This document shows positions 38,574-47,041 of a stretch of DNA of 64,000 nucleotides, in pieces. Origin of the DNA: Peptococcaceae bacterium. GTDB taxonomy: Bacteria; Bacillota; DSM-521; Neomoorellales; Neomoorellaceae. The notes below the pieces were generated by a model. It saw only the letters and a program-made list of their open reading frames with translations. It made no database searches and was not told the origin of the DNA. Positions within the stretch are counted from its first letter, which is position 1. The number at the start of each line of letters is the position of its first letter. The DNA lies in the NCBI GenBank assembly GCA_003509545.1, contig DOLC01000002.1, positions 27,014 through 91,013 on the forward strand, read 5' to 3'. A program made the translations under genes and the position numbers.

Positions 38574-39575
38574 CTAGTCCATACTCCATTTCACCACGGC
38601 CGCTCCCCAGGTCAGGCCCGCGCCGAAGGAAACCAGCAACACGTTATCCCCTTTGTGCAGCCTACCCTCCCGTCGGGCCTCATCAAGGGCGACCGGAACC
38701 GAGGCGCTGGACATGTTGCCGTATCGGTCTAAATTGATATAAACCTTTTCCGGGGATAAATCCAGGCGTTTAAGGGCTGCCTCCACAATGCGGATGTTGG
38801 CCTGGTGGGGGATCAAAAGGTCGACGTCTTCTTTCTGGAGGCCGGCCCTTTCCAAGGCCACCAGGGCGGCCTCGCCCAGGATCCTCACGGCAAACTTAAA
38901 GACTTCCCGTCCCTGCATGTGAATGGTATGGAGCTTCCGGTCCACCGTATCCCGGGAGGCCGGTAACCGCGAGCCCCCGGCCGGCATCTCGAGCAACGGC
39001 CCCCCGCTGCCGTCGGCGCCCAGGTAAAGGGAGAGAATCCCTTCCCCCGGAGGAACGGGAGCCAAAACCACCGCCCCGGCCCCATCGCCGAAGAGGACGC
39101 AGGTACTGCGGTCTTGCCAGTTAAGGATCTTGGTGAGGAGGTCCACCCCCACGACCAGGACTTTCTCGTAAGTACCGTTGCCTATGAACTGTTGGCCGAC
39201 CCCCAGGGCGTAGAGAAAACCCGTACAGCCTGCCGCCAGATCGAAGGCCGCCGCTCCTCTGGCCCCTAAGCGCTCCTGTACCAGGCAGGCCGTGGAAGGA
39301 AAAAGGGTGTCCGGAGTAACCGTGGCGACAATGATGAGGTCGATTTCTTCCGGCGCTACCCCTGCGCCGGCCAGGGCCCTTCGGGCGGCGGCCACACTGA
39401 GGTCGGAAGCAGCCTCGTCTTCGCGCGCCACCCGGCGTTCGCGAATACCCGTGCGCGTTCGAATCCACTCGTCGCTCGTGTCCACCATTTTCTCTAGATC
39501 GAAATTAGTCAATACCTTCTCCGGCAAAGCGGAACCCGTTCCTATGATACCGGCCTGTCGGCTTCGCGCTGGCAA
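38574..39575 (-). CDS. fabH: 3-oxoacyl-ACP synthase III
   Basis: A 333-residue initiating condensing enzyme using acyl-CoA and malonyl-ACP. The catalytic cysteine is in DLAAGCTGFLYAL near residue 117, the histidine in LIPHQANIRI near residue 248 and the asparagine in NLDRYGNMSSASVP near residue 278. It starts at TTG 39575 after GGTGGAG, 34 bases inside plsX, so the two are translationally coupled. Confidence 0.96.
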   Translation of the reverse strand: MPARSRQAGIIGTGSALPEKVLTNFDLEKMVDTSDEWIRTRTGIRERRVAREDEAASDLSVAAARRALAGAGVAPEEIDLIIVATVTPDTLFPSTACLVQERLGARGAAAFDLAAGCTGFLYALGVGQQFIGNGTYEKVLVVGVDLLTKILNWQDRSTCVLFGDGAGAVVLAPVPPGEGILSLYLGADGSGGPLLEMPAGGSRLPASRDTVDRKLHTIHMQGREVFKFAVRILGEAALVALERAGLQKEDVDLLIPHQANIRIVEAALKRLDLSPEKVYINLDRYGNMSSASVPVALDEARREGRLHKGDNVLLVSFGAGLTWGAAVVKWSMD

Positions 39576-40579
39576 TTCTCCACCTTCTTTCTAGAGTTGA
39601 GGCCGGGCAGGTGGCCGAGATTCTCCACCAGCTTTTCCTGGATGCAGCGTACGGCTACCTTTACGGCGTTTCTGATGGCCCGCTCATCGGAACTGCCGTG
39701 ACAAATGATGCTTATTCCCTGCACCCCGAGAAGGGGGGCGCCGCCGTATTCGGCGTAATCCACCTCTTGTTTCAAGCGGCGCAGGGCGGGTAACATCAGT
39801 ACGGCTCCCAGGCGGGCCCTGAAGTTGCGCCTCACTTCTTCCTGGATTCGGGCGAAAAGGGTCAAGGCCAGGCCCTCGCCGAACTTAAGGAGGACGTTGC
39901 CGGTAAAACCGTCGCAGACGTAAACATCGGCCACTCCCCGGAGCAAATCTCTGCTCTCTACATTTCCTATGAAATTAAGGTTGGACTGCTTCAGTAGCTC
40001 ATAGGTCTGAAGGACCAGTTCGCTTCCTTTACCGGCCTCCACCCCTACATTGATGAGCCCCACCCGCGGGGAGGGAATCCCCAGGACCTTATGAGCATAC
40101 AGGCTCCCCATCTGGGCGAACTCATAGAGGTGGTCGGGCCGGCAGTCTACGTTGGCCCCGGCGTCCAGTAAGAGTTTGGGCCCTTCCAAGGTGGGTAGAA
40201 AGGTGGCAATGGCCGGCCGCTGGATATTGCCGCTGCGGCCGAGGATGAGGAGGGCGGCGGCCATCTGGGCTCCCGTGCTCCCCGCCGAAACTACGGCCTG
40301 GGCCCGGCCTTCCCTTACCAAACGAGTGGCCAGGACGATGGAAGCCTCCTTCTTGCGGCGCAGGGCCAGGGCGGGCTGTTCATCCATGGTAATAACCTGC
40401 TCGGTATGTACGATTTCCACCTTTCCTCCGGGCAGCCCGTCCCCCAGCTCCCTTTCGATGGCCCGGGCATCCCCCACGAGAATAACCTCCGCCCAACCTT
40501 CCCGGGCGGCGGCCACGGCACCGCGCACCACGGCTCCCGGCGCATAATCCCCACCCATGGCATCTACGGCGATCTTCAA
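39542..40579 (-). CDS. plsX: Phosphate acyltransferase PlsX
   Basis: A 345-residue enzyme that makes acyl-phosphate from acyl-ACP for phospholipid synthesis. It starts IAVDAMGGDYAPG and has the family features VSAGSTGAQMAAALLILGR near residue 97 and VCDGFTGNVLLKFGEGL near residue 217. TTG 40579 lies after GGGAGGAGA and overlaps the fapR stop. It links FASII to PlsY-dependent glycerol-3-phosphate acylation. Confidence 0.96.
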   Translation of the reverse strand: MKIAVDAMGGDYAPGAVVRGAVAAAREGWAEVILVGDARAIERELGDGLPGGKVEIVHTEQVITMDEQPALALRRKKEASIVLATRLVREGRAQAVVSAGSTGAQMAAALLILGRSGNIQRPAIATFLPTLEGPKLLLDAGANVDCRPDHLYEFAQMGSLYAHKVLGIPSPRVGLINVGVEAGKGSELVLQTYELLKQSNLNFIGNVESRDLLRGVADVYVCDGFTGNVLLKFGEGLALTLFARIQEEVRRNFRARLGAVLMLPALRRLKQEVDYAEYGGAPLLGVQGISIICHGSSDERAIRNAVKVAVRCIQEKLVENLGHLPGLNSRKKVENCQREADRPVS

Positions 40580-41169
40580 GGGTTGTCTCCTCCCTGTCCT
40601 TTCTCGTCGACTTCGGGGGCTATCACCACGAATTGGCCTTTGAAAACGATCTCCGTACCTACGCGGGAATGGACGGATACCAAATAAGTACAGCCCCGCT
40701 GCACCTTTACCATAGCCCTGGCCACGACCTTTTCGGCCTCATAAACCGGGCGGCGGTAGCGCACCCGGGCGCTGCTGGTCAACACCATCTCCCGGCCCAC
40801 CGTGGCCAGGGCCAGGGAGTTTGCCTGGGCAAAGAGATAATATCCCCGGCAGGCGCCGCCTGGTTTCAGCAGCATCTCCGGTCGAACCTCCAAAAAGGAT
40901 ATGCCCACCTTCCCTGGCTGCAGCTCCACCAGCTCCCCTACCAGTTCCTCGTCCGTCACTCCGCGCATGCGGCTGCGGGCTTCCTGAGCCAGCATCATAA
41001 CCCGTTCCCGGACCTCGGGAATGCCCAGGGCCAGCCGGTCCAGGCGGATGGTGGGAATACTGACCTTAAACCGCGCCGCCAATTCCTCGTCGGTGGCAAA
41101 GGGCTGCTCCTGGAGGTAGCGCACGAGGGCCTTCTGGCGCTCTTCTTTCCGGCTATGTTTCTTGGCCAC
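40576..41169 (-). CDS. fapR: Fatty acid and phospholipid biosynthesis repressor FapR
   Basis: A repressor of about 197 residues that senses malonyl-CoA. An N-terminal helix-turn-helix (FATDEELAARFKVSIPTIRLDR near residue 25) is joined to a hot-dog ligand domain (about 75-185). It should control the plsX-fabHKDG operon downstream and itself. GTG 41169 has GGGGGTGG just upstream; an ATG seven codons earlier is the alternative. A promoter with a palindromic TTAGTA-type site lies upstream. Confidence 0.93.
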   Translation of the reverse strand: MAKKHSRKEERQKALVRYLQEQPFATDEELAARFKVSIPTIRLDRLALGIPEVRERVMMLAQEARSRMRGVTDEELVGELVELQPGKVGISFLEVRPEMLLKPGGACRGYYLFAQANSLALATVGREMVLTSSARVRYRRPVYEAEKVVARAMVKVQRGCTYLVSVHSRVGTEIVFKGQFVVIAPEVDEKGQGGDNP

Positions 41170-41217
41170 CGGGACCACCCCCAAGATCATTTGGTACCCC
41201 GTATTATTACCAGGCTA

Positions 41218-41253
41218 TAGTATTAGTATAAGCGTCCAGGTCTTCCTGTGCAA
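41218..41253 (-). promoter_or_regulatory. fapR promoter with overlapping FapR-like palindrome
   Basis: On the minus strand TTGCAC (41248-41253) and TATACT (41225-41230) are 17 bases apart. The -10 box lies in an imperfect AT-rich palindrome of about 15 bases (41216-41230) containing TTAGTA on the plus strand, the half-site known from Bacillus FapR operators. The promoter call is good; the operator identity is inferred from context. Confidence 0.6.
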
Positions 41254-41263
41254 CCAAAAAATA

Positions 41264-41282
41264 AACCGGCTCCAGGCCGGTT
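41264..41282 (-). terminator. Rho-independent terminator of the superoxide reductase-rubredoxin unit
   Basis: AACCGGC and GCCGGTT arms with a 5-base loop are followed on the minus strand by TATTTTTT. This ends transcripts coming from rubredoxin and insulates the fapR promoter just downstream. Confidence 0.85.
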
Positions 41283-41370
41283 CTGTTCTTTATCTAAACC
41301 TCCCCGATATGCCGTAGAGGAGAGGGTCAGCGGCGTCTTCCCCTCTGCGTCCCCGTTCTATGTGCTCCCT

Positions 41371-41532
41371 TTAGCCTTCAAGCTCAAACATTTCTTTGCC
41401 CGCACTGCAGAGGGGACATACCCACTCTTCAGGTAAGTCGCCGAAGGCTGTGCCCGCCGGGATACCGTTTTCAGGGTCTCCCTGCCCGGGATCGTAGACG
41501 TACCCGCATATGGTGCAGATATACTTTTCCAT
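41371..41532 (-). CDS. Rubredoxin
   Basis: A 53-residue rubredoxin with the iron-binding pairs [10 protein letters not shown] near residue 6 and [11 protein letters not shown] near residue 39, and the family GxPxGTxFxDLPxxWxCP core ([18 protein letters not shown]). AAGGAGTAA precedes the ATG. It lies about 40 bases downstream of superoxide reductase and is its likely electron donor in the removal of superoxide. It is too short for an ordinary ORF length cutoff. Confidence 0.95.
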   Translation of the reverse strand: MEKYICTICGYVYDPGQGDPENGIPAGTAFGDLPEEWVCPLCSAGKEMFELEG

Positions 41533-41569
41533 GCTCTTACTCCTTCCTCAAGGGATTATCGATATTTAC

Positions 41570-41947
41570 TTAATCCGCCTTCCAGAGACCGTGCAGGTTG
41601 CAATAGGCCCGAACCGCAACATCCCCGTCCACCCGGCAGAAAACCGCCTCAGGCGGATCGCCTGGAGTCAGCTGCTGCCTCCGTACCCGGCCACCGGCCC
41701 TGAGTTCGATCCACTCTATGTAATGCTTGTCCTCCATAGGGTGGGGAATACTGCCTACGGTAACTTTGAGACCGTCGGCAACCCGGGCAACCACGGGGAC
41801 ATGCTTTTCCCTGCTGGCATCTACGGTGTTCTCCTCCATTAATTCCATGGGCTTACCGCAGCATACCAGAGTCCCCGCACCGGTATGCAGGATTTCCACC
41901 ATATTGCCGCAAACACCGCACCTGTAAACCTGTCCCAGTGCTGTCAT
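41570..41947 (-). CDS. dfx: Desulfoferrodoxin / superoxide reductase
   Basis: A 125-residue 2Fe superoxide reductase. The N-terminal desulforedoxin centre has CGVCG near residue 10 and CC near residue 29. The catalytic Fe(His)4Cys centre shows KHVPVV near residue 48, [12 protein letters not shown] near residue 69 and CNLHGLW near residue 115. It reduces superoxide to peroxide without releasing oxygen, as in strict anaerobes. It is probably controlled by the inverted repeat upstream at 41972-41986. Confidence 0.95.
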   Translation of the reverse strand: MTALGQVYRCGVCGNMVEILHTGAGTLVCCGKPMELMEENTVDASREKHVPVVARVADGLKVTVGSIPHPMEDKHYIEWIELRAGGRVRRQQLTPGDPPEAVFCRVDGDVAVRAYCNLHGLWKAD

Positions 41948-41971
41948 CGTTAACCTCCTTCAGTAAAGATT

Positions 41972-41986
41972 ATTATTGTTAATAAT
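41972..41986 (-). promoter_or_regulatory. Candidate PerR/Fur-type operator upstream of superoxide reductase
   Basis: A perfect AT-rich inverted repeat, ATTATT-3-AATAAT, lies about 30 bases upstream of the superoxide reductase start. Its form resembles PerR/Fur-family boxes, and a peroxide-sensing repressor would suit this gene. It could also just be an AT-rich promoter core. Confidence 0.4.
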
Positions 41987-42207
41987 TATTCGCCGCGGCC
42001 TACCTATTTCCTGCCGTCTGAAAAAAATTTTGGCGCCCGGCGGAGAGATTTCCCGCCGTCTCGGCCTCGTCCCGGACCGTTTCTTATGCCATGCAAGCAG
42101 GATTGAGTACTCTGATAGCCAACTCGCGCGCAAAGCATGCCGCCAGAAACAAAGGAGGCCCTCGGCCGGCTTACGACACCCGAGTTAGCGAACCGCAAGG
42201 CTTGAGC

Positions 42208-43002
42208 TCACGCCGATACCGTCACCGGGATCCTGTAGGAGCAAGGCAGCCCCACCAGGCACTTGCCGCATACGTCCGCCTGTCCTAGGTCCTTATAACG
42301 GGCGGCGTTATGGAGGCAAGTCTCGTAACACCTCCTGCGGTCAAACCCCGCCTCGCTGAGGGCGCCGTTTACGCAACGCGCGGTACACACCCCACAGCTG
42401 CCGTTCATCTTGTGCAGGCAGTACTCGCCTTCTGGACGGGGCGTGGGTAGTAGCGGGGCGTTGGTTACAAGCGACCCTATCCTGCCGCAGCAGCCACCGG
42501 CGGTAATTAGCATATTGTTGCGGCCGAACTTCCCCAACCCGGCGATGTAGGCCACGTGACGGTGCGACCAGTTGCTAATGAGCCTTTCCTCATCGAAGTT
42601 GTGTGTTGGCGGGATTAGGGCTGCCCGGTAGCCGTACTTTTCCAATTCGCGCGCCAGCGCTTCGTTAAGCTCGGATATGAGCGCATTCGTCTCCACGTAG
42701 GCTACCGCCCAGAAGCGGGAGCTTTCCGTGCCCGGGATATTGCTCTCGGCGACGGCTGGCTCAAAGGGCAGGAAATAGGTAATCACCGTTCGGGCATCCG
42801 GTAGGAGGTCTGCGGGTAACGCATGGGAGGGAGAAACGACTTCCTTTAGCCTGGCAAACAGCGGGTCATCCGCAGCTGCGTAGGCCACCAAGGGATCCAA
42901 CCTGCGGGTACGGGTCAGCTTTCGCGAGGGGTAGTTGCGCACGAAATTCTCAACATGGTTGCTAATGGCTTGCCGCCAATTACCGGTCGTTTCCTCTATC
43001 AT
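42208..43002 (-). CDS. QueG-like iron-sulfur protein (epoxyqueuosine reductase-related)
   Basis: A 264-residue iron-sulfur protein. The N-terminal part resembles the DUF1730 domain of epoxyqueuosine reductases (ITYFLPFEP near residue 74, GKFGRNNMLIT near residue 158). The C-terminal part has cysteine motifs CGVCTARC near residue 203 and CGKCLVGLPC near residue 246, a ferredoxin-like but degenerate set. It lacks the HEAT repeats of QueG. Many anaerobes have such short paralogues of unknown role, sometimes tied to corrinoid reductive activation. GGGAGGTG precedes the ATG. Confidence 0.75.
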   Translation of the reverse strand: MIEETTGNWRQAISNHVENFVRNYPSRKLTRTRRLDPLVAYAAADDPLFARLKEVVSPSHALPADLLPDARTVITYFLPFEPAVAESNIPGTESSRFWAVAYVETNALISELNEALARELEKYGYRAALIPPTHNFDEERLISNWSHRHVAYIAGLGKFGRNNMLITAGGCCGRIGSLVTNAPLLPTPRPEGEYCLHKMNGSCGVCTARCVNGALSEAGFDRRRCYETCLHNAARYKDLGQADVCGKCLVGLPCSYRIPVTVSA

Positions 43003-43216
43003 AAAGCACCTCCCAACCTTTTCCTTCTGCTCGGAGGCGGACCCTGATATTTTCCCTATATTTTCCCTCCACCCCTATAAGGTAACCCCACTGTGTGTCC
43101 TATACAGCAACAAGTGATGTTTGCCACTCAACCGAGATACCTTTACACTTATCCCCTAGTATTTGTTCAGTTCCATATTTTCGCTCGTTTCAACGACCAT
43201 GCCGGACGCACAAAAG
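43003..43216. other. Intergenic region without a recognisable gene
   Basis: The stretch between the QueG-like gene and the rpmF terminator is AT-richer than its surroundings and presumably holds the QueG-like promoter. I see no RNA gene, repeat or coding frame in it. Confidence 0.5.
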
Positions 43217-43251
43217 CCGGCCCCTTATCCCTCCCGGGAATAAGGGGCCGG
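43217..43251. terminator. Terminator after rpmF
   Basis: A 12-bp perfect stem, extended by a few inner pairs, spans 43217-43228 and 43240-43251. On the plus strand it is followed by a T run (43256-43261) and on the minus strand by CTTTTG, so it can work in both directions. Confidence 0.85.
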
Positions 43252-43276
43252 TCGCATTTTTTATGTTACCATTTCC

Positions 43277-43462
43277 CTACTCCTCGGCTACCTTCAGCAC
43301 TTCCCGCCCTTTATAGTAGCCGCATTTGGGACAAGCCCGGTGTACCTGTTTCAGCTCATGGCACTGGGGGCATTCTACCAGCGTAGGGGGTGTCATTTTG
43401 GCCCACTCAGAGCGCCGCTTGTTCTTTCGCGCCTTGGAAACCCTTCTCTTTGGAACGCCCAA
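43277..43462 (-). CDS. rpmF: Ribosomal protein L32
   Basis: A 61-residue L32 of the zinc-binding type. GVPKRRVSKARKNKRRSEW starts the protein, and the metal ligands are CPQCHE near residue 31 and CPKCGYYKGREVL near residue 44. It follows yceD by three bases, as in most bacteria. Confidence 0.97.
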   Translation of the reverse strand: MGVPKRRVSKARKNKRRSEWAKMTPPTLVECPQCHELKQVHRACPKCGYYKGREVLKVAEE

Positions 43463-43465
43463 CTT

Positions 43466-44002
43466 CTAACCCTCCCTTCTCACCCAGGACAATAGCTCAC
43501 CCAGCACGGCCATCCGCGGGTCGACTTCCTCTCCCCGGCAATGGCAGTCCCCCTCGTTCAAATTCTGACCGCAAACGGGGCACAGGCCCTGGCACTCTTC
43601 CCGGCAAAGCCACTTCATGGGTAGGGCCAGGATAAAGGCTTCGCGTACTGCCGGAGCGACATCTATACTGTCCCCTTCATAGACTCTTACCTCATCCCTT
43701 GCCTCATCATCTTCGGCCAGGGAGGCGAATACTCCCTGCGTACAGTATTGTTCCTCCACGGAAACCTCCAAAGACACCGTATAAGGCTCCAAGCAGCGGC
43801 AACACCTCAGCCGCGCGGTGGTGTAGGCCTTGCCTCGAAGGTGAAGGAACTTGCCCGTATTGGTGATATCTCCCGTCACCCGGACCGGCTCGGTAAGGGG
43901 AATCCTCTCCGCGCCCGCGTCCAATTGGGGCCACGTCTCCTGCCGGTCGAATTCCAGCCTGTTGCCCCGCTTGAGCTTTAGTTCGCCCACTTCCACCAGC
44001 AC
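43466..44002 (-). CDS. yceD: DUF177 / YceD family protein
   Basis: A 178-residue YceD protein, nearly always next to rpmF and implicated in 23S rRNA accumulation or 50S assembly. Cysteine motifs are CCRC near residue 67 and CREECQGLCPVCGQNLNEGDCHC near residue 133, the latter typical of the family. It starts at GTG 44002, seven bases after GGGGTG, with only a short leader behind the promoter at 44020-44049. Confidence 0.9.
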   Translation of the reverse strand: MLVEVGELKLKRGNRLEFDRQETWPQLDAGAERIPLTEPVRVTGDITNTGKFLHLRGKAYTTARLRCCRCLEPYTVSLEVSVEEQYCTQGVFASLAEDDEARDEVRVYEGDSIDVAPAVREAFILALPMKWLCREECQGLCPVCGQNLNEGDCHCRGEEVDPRMAVLGELLSWVRREG

Positions 44003-44019
44003 CCATCTTCACCCCGCTC

Positions 44020-44049
44020 ATTATAGCGAAAGGGATTTTTCCCTGTCAA
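44020..44049 (-). promoter_or_regulatory. Consensus promoter of yceD-rpmF
   Basis: TTGACA (44044-44049) and TATAAT (44020-44025) on the minus strand are 18 bases apart. The TGA inside the -35 box is also the acetate kinase stop codon, so the promoter is tucked into the end of ackA. Confidence 0.88.
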
Positions 44050-45251
44050 CGGGCCTTTTGGCCTTCTATGAGGGCCCGGGTGTCCCGGGCGATCATCAAT
44101 TCCTCGTTGGTAGGTATCACAAAGGTGCGGACCCTGGCCCCTGCGGCCGTAATCTCCCGTTCCTCTCCCCGCACGTCGTTCTTTTGGGGATCGATCCTCA
44201 AGCCCAGGTACTCGAAGCCCTGGCAAATGGCCTCCCTGGCCCGGGGAGAGTTTTCGCCCAGGCCGGCGGTAAAGACCAGGATATCCAGGCCGCCCAGGAC
44301 GGCCGTATAGGCCCCTATATACTTGCGCACCCCGTGAACGAAAACGTTCCAGGCAAGGCGCGCCCGCGGATTACCATCGTCCATGGCCGTCTCGATATCC
44401 CGAAAGTCGCTGCTTACACCCGAGAGGCCCAAAATTCCGGAGCGCTTGTTGAGGATATCCTCCATCTCCCGGGGACTGTATCCCTCTTTCTCCATTAGGA
44501 AGGTTACCACGGCGGGGTCAAGGTCCCCGCAGCGGGTGCCCATGGTCAATCCGGCCAGGGGGGTAAAGCCCATGCTCGTATCATAGGATTGGCCGTTCTT
44601 TATAGCGGCGATACTGGAACCATTCCCCAGGTGGCAGGTAATAATCTTTAACTCCTCAAAGGGACGACCGGTCAGGGCAGCGGCCCTCAGGGCCACGTAT
44701 TTATGGGAAGTCCCGTGGAACCCGTACCGCCGGATCCGGTGTTTGGCGGCCAGTTCGTGGGGCAGGCTGTAGGTGTAAGCGTAATCCGGTATGCTCTGGT
44801 GGAAGGCGGTATCAAAGCAGGCCGCCTGGGGAATCCCCGGCAGCAACACCTCACAGGCGGAGATCCCGCGCAGGGCCGGGGCGTTGTGTAAAGGAGCCAG
44901 GGCCACCAATTCGGCTATCCGGGCCTTGGTATCGGCATTCAGCAAAACCGACCCCGGAAAATCCCCCCCATGGGCCACCCGGTGACCCACCCCCTGGATT
45001 TCTCCAAAATCCCTTATCACCCCATATTCCGGATCCGTTAAGGCTTCCAGGCAGTACCTGATGGCCTTTTCGTGGTCGGGCGCTTCCACTTCCCTGACCA
45101 GCTTATCCTTCCCCGCCGGTCGGTGGGTGAGGAGGGAACCCTCCAGGCCGATCCTCTCCAACAACCCCCTGGCAAGGGACTTCTCCCGGGCCATGTCAAA
45201 GATCTGGTACTTTACCGAAGAGCTTCCGCAGTTAAGGACCAAAATTTTCAT
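44046..45251 (-). CDS. ackA: Acetate kinase
   Basis: A 401-residue acetate kinase that interconverts acetyl phosphate and acetate, making ATP by substrate-level phosphorylation. It starts VLNCGSSSVKYQIFD, and has RYGFHGTSHKYVA near residue 175, LGNGSSIAAI near residue 205, GTRCGDLDP near residue 236 and GGLDILVFTAGLGENS near residue 321. No pta is adjacent. It probably serves acetogenic or fermentative energy conservation. Confidence 0.97.
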   Translation of the reverse strand: MKILVLNCGSSSVKYQIFDMAREKSLARGLLERIGLEGSLLTHRPAGKDKLVREVEAPDHEKAIRYCLEALTDPEYGVIRDFGEIQGVGHRVAHGGDFPGSVLLNADTKARIAELVALAPLHNAPALRGISACEVLLPGIPQAACFDTAFHQSIPDYAYTYSLPHELAAKHRIRRYGFHGTSHKYVALRAAALTGRPFEELKIITCHLGNGSSIAAIKNGQSYDTSMGFTPLAGLTMGTRCGDLDPAVVTFLMEKEGYSPREMEDILNKRSGILGLSGVSSDFRDIETAMDDGNPRARLAWNVFVHGVRKYIGAYTAVLGGLDILVFTAGLGENSPRAREAICQGFEYLGLRIDPQKNDVRGEEREITAAGARVRTFVIPTNEELMIARDTRALIEGQKAR

Positions 45252-45391
45252 GGCGACCTCTCCCTTCAGCTATAGGTTGATGAGCCCCGGTCTAAAACCC
45301 TCCTCCTCCCCGTATATATTAATGGGAAAAAGAACAAGAGCCTTCCTTCCGGTGGAGGTGTTTAAACCTGCCGCCCGCCACGCATCCCACC

Positions 45392-46588
45392 TTGTCGGCG
45401 ACAGTCGGGGCTATACTCGTCCTTTTAGTTTTGGTCCTGATTATTATGCATCCCCTTCAGGCCTTCCAGGCAGCCCTGAGCGGCCTGGAGGCGTGGTGGA
45501 AAATTGTCGTCCCTGCCCTGCTCCCCTTCTTCATCCTTTCCCAGCTTCTCATGGGGCTGGGCATAGTTCATTTTTTAGGCGTCTTCCTGGAGCCCTTTAT
45601 GCGCCCCCTCTTCAACGTACCGGGAAGCGCCGCCTTTGTCGTCCTCATGGGATACACTTCCGGCGCCCCCTTAAGCGCCCACCTGACGGCCCAGCTAAGG
45701 AGCCAGGGCCTCCTCACCGCAGCCGAAGGAGAAAGATTAATCTGCTTCACCAACAACGCCAGCCCCCTCTTCATGCTGGGGGCAGTGGCGGTGGGCATGT
45801 TGCACGACCCCAGCCTGGGTCCGGTCATCGCTACCGCCCACTATGCCTCCAACCTCATCCTGGGGTTTCTCTTCCGCTTCTACCGGCGGGGTGAAGCCTC
45901 CGCCCCCGTGGCGGATACCCCCCTCCCCCACCTCCCCCGCCGGGCCTGGCAGGCCCTTCTGGAGGCCCAGCGAAGGGACGGCCGCCCCCTGGGCCAACTG
46001 TTAAACGACGCCGTCACCCGCTCCTTCCAAGTGCTCCTGGCCGTCGGAGGATTCATCGTCCTCTTCGCCGTGGTAATCCGCCTGGCCCACCTGACCGGAG
46101 TTGCCCGCTGGCTGGAAAAGGGCTTGCTACCCTTTCTGCGGTTGCTCGATCTTGATACTCAAAGCACATCGGCCGTGGCCGCGGGGGTCTTGGAAATGAC
46201 CCTAGGAACAAAGGCAGCCGGGGAGCTACCTCTGGCCCTTTCCGCCCGGCTGGCCGTCATCAGCTTCATCCTCGGCTGGGCTGGCCTTTCGGTCCACGCC
46301 CAGGTGGCGGCCATGATCAGCGGAACGGACCTGCGCCTCGGTCCTTTTATCGGTGCTCGCCTCCTGCACGGCATTTTCGCGTCGAAGCTGGTGCTCTTCT
46401 TTTACGGCCCGGCCCAACCGGTGGTTCGTCTTCTACAAGGGCCCTTCCCCGCCGCCGCGACGGGACACGCTCTATGGGTTTATTACGCCGGTTTTCCGTT
46501 GTTCACCCTCCTATTCTTTACTTCCCTGACGGCCCTAGGGTTGCTATTTTACACCCTTTTACGCCGTTCGAAGAACTACTGGTCTTGA
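45392..46588 (+). CDS. ylbJ: Sporulation integral membrane protein YlbJ
   Basis: A 398-residue (or slightly longer) membrane protein with about 8-9 helices and two nucleoside-transporter-like Gate domains, matching YlbJ. The GYTSGAPLSAHLTAQLRSQG segment near residue 90 and ICFTNNASPLFMLGAVAVGML near residue 117 are typical. In B. subtilis ylbJ is a mother-cell sporulation gene. TTG 45392 is the first usual start codon, but CTG 45368 in frame is nine bases after a GGAGG site and may be the real start. It converges on the next gene with a 13-base overlap. Confidence 0.88.
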   Translation: MSATVGAILVLLVLVLIIMHPLQAFQAALSGLEAWWKIVVPALLPFFILSQLLMGLGIVHFLGVFLEPFMRPLFNVPGSAAFVVLMGYTSGAPLSAHLTAQLRSQGLLTAAEGERLICFTNNASPLFMLGAVAVGMLHDPSLGPVIATAHYASNLILGFLFRFYRRGEASAPVADTPLPHLPRRAWQALLEAQRRDGRPLGQLLNDAVTRSFQVLLAVGGFIVLFAVVIRLAHLTGVARWLEKGLLPFLRLLDLDTQSTSAVAAGVLEMTLGTKAAGELPLALSARLAVISFILGWAGLSVHAQVAAMISGTDLRLGPFIGARLLHGIFASKLVLFFYGPAQPVVRLLQGPFPAAATGHALWVYYAGFPLFTLLFFTSLTALGLLFYTLLRRSKNYWS

Positions 46589-47040
46589 GAAGGAGGGCGA
46601 TGGTTTTCTAATTCCTGGATTCCCTGTCTCACCCGGACCAGAACGTCGCTGAGATGCCCTTCCAGACTCTTCAATACCTCACCGGCATAGGCCACGGCAC
46701 CTGCTTTAAGCTCAGCCGCCGTATGGCGGGCTTTCGACGTAATCTCCCCCGCCTGGGCCCTGGCCTGCCTGACGATTTCCGTTTCCTGGGCCAGGAGCCG
46801 GGCCTTCTCCTCCGCTTCCGCCACCAGCCTTTCGGCCTGCCTTCGGGCCTCCTCCAGAAGGCGGTCCTTTTCCTGCCGTATCCATTGGGCCTGCCGGAGC
46901 TCTTCGGGTAGCAAGGTCCTCAGGCGATCCAGATAATCCAGGATAAGGTCCCCGTCCACAAAAACGCGGTCGGTAAAGGGTATCCGCGGCGCCTTCTCCA
47001 AGATCCGTTCCAGTTCCTCGATGACCTCCATTACCTTCAC
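46576..47040 (-). CDS. Coiled-coil protein of the rsmD-ylbJ neighbourhood (DivIVA/ATPase-subunit-like)
   Basis: A 154-residue, charged, mostly helical protein. After a short N-terminal region (MEVIEELERILEKAPRIPFTDRVFVD) there is a long coiled coil from about residue 35 to 140. It resembles the small Clostridia proteins often labelled as ATPase subunits or DivIVA-like, for which no function is shown. GTG 47040 starts right after the rsmD stop, with GGGGG inside the end of rsmD as ribosome site, so it is coupled to rsmD. Confidence 0.75.
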   Translation of the reverse strand: MKVMEVIEELERILEKAPRIPFTDRVFVDGDLILDYLDRLRTLLPEELRQAQWIRQEKDRLLEEARRQAERLVAEAEEKARLLAQETEIVRQARAQAGEITSKARHTAAELKAGAVAYAGEVLKSLEGHLSDVLVRVRQGIQELENHRPPSQDQ

Positions 47041-47041
47041 T

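Noticed and set aside
37649..38737. Plus-strand frame of 362 codons opposite fabK and the fabH end
   Set aside because: Composition is that of the reverse of FabK, and it runs across two real genes on the other strand.
45061..45894. Plus-strand frame covering the ackA start and the early part of ylbJ
   Set aside because: It is out of frame with YlbJ and antisense to AckA; its peptide is Arg/Pro-rich without motifs.
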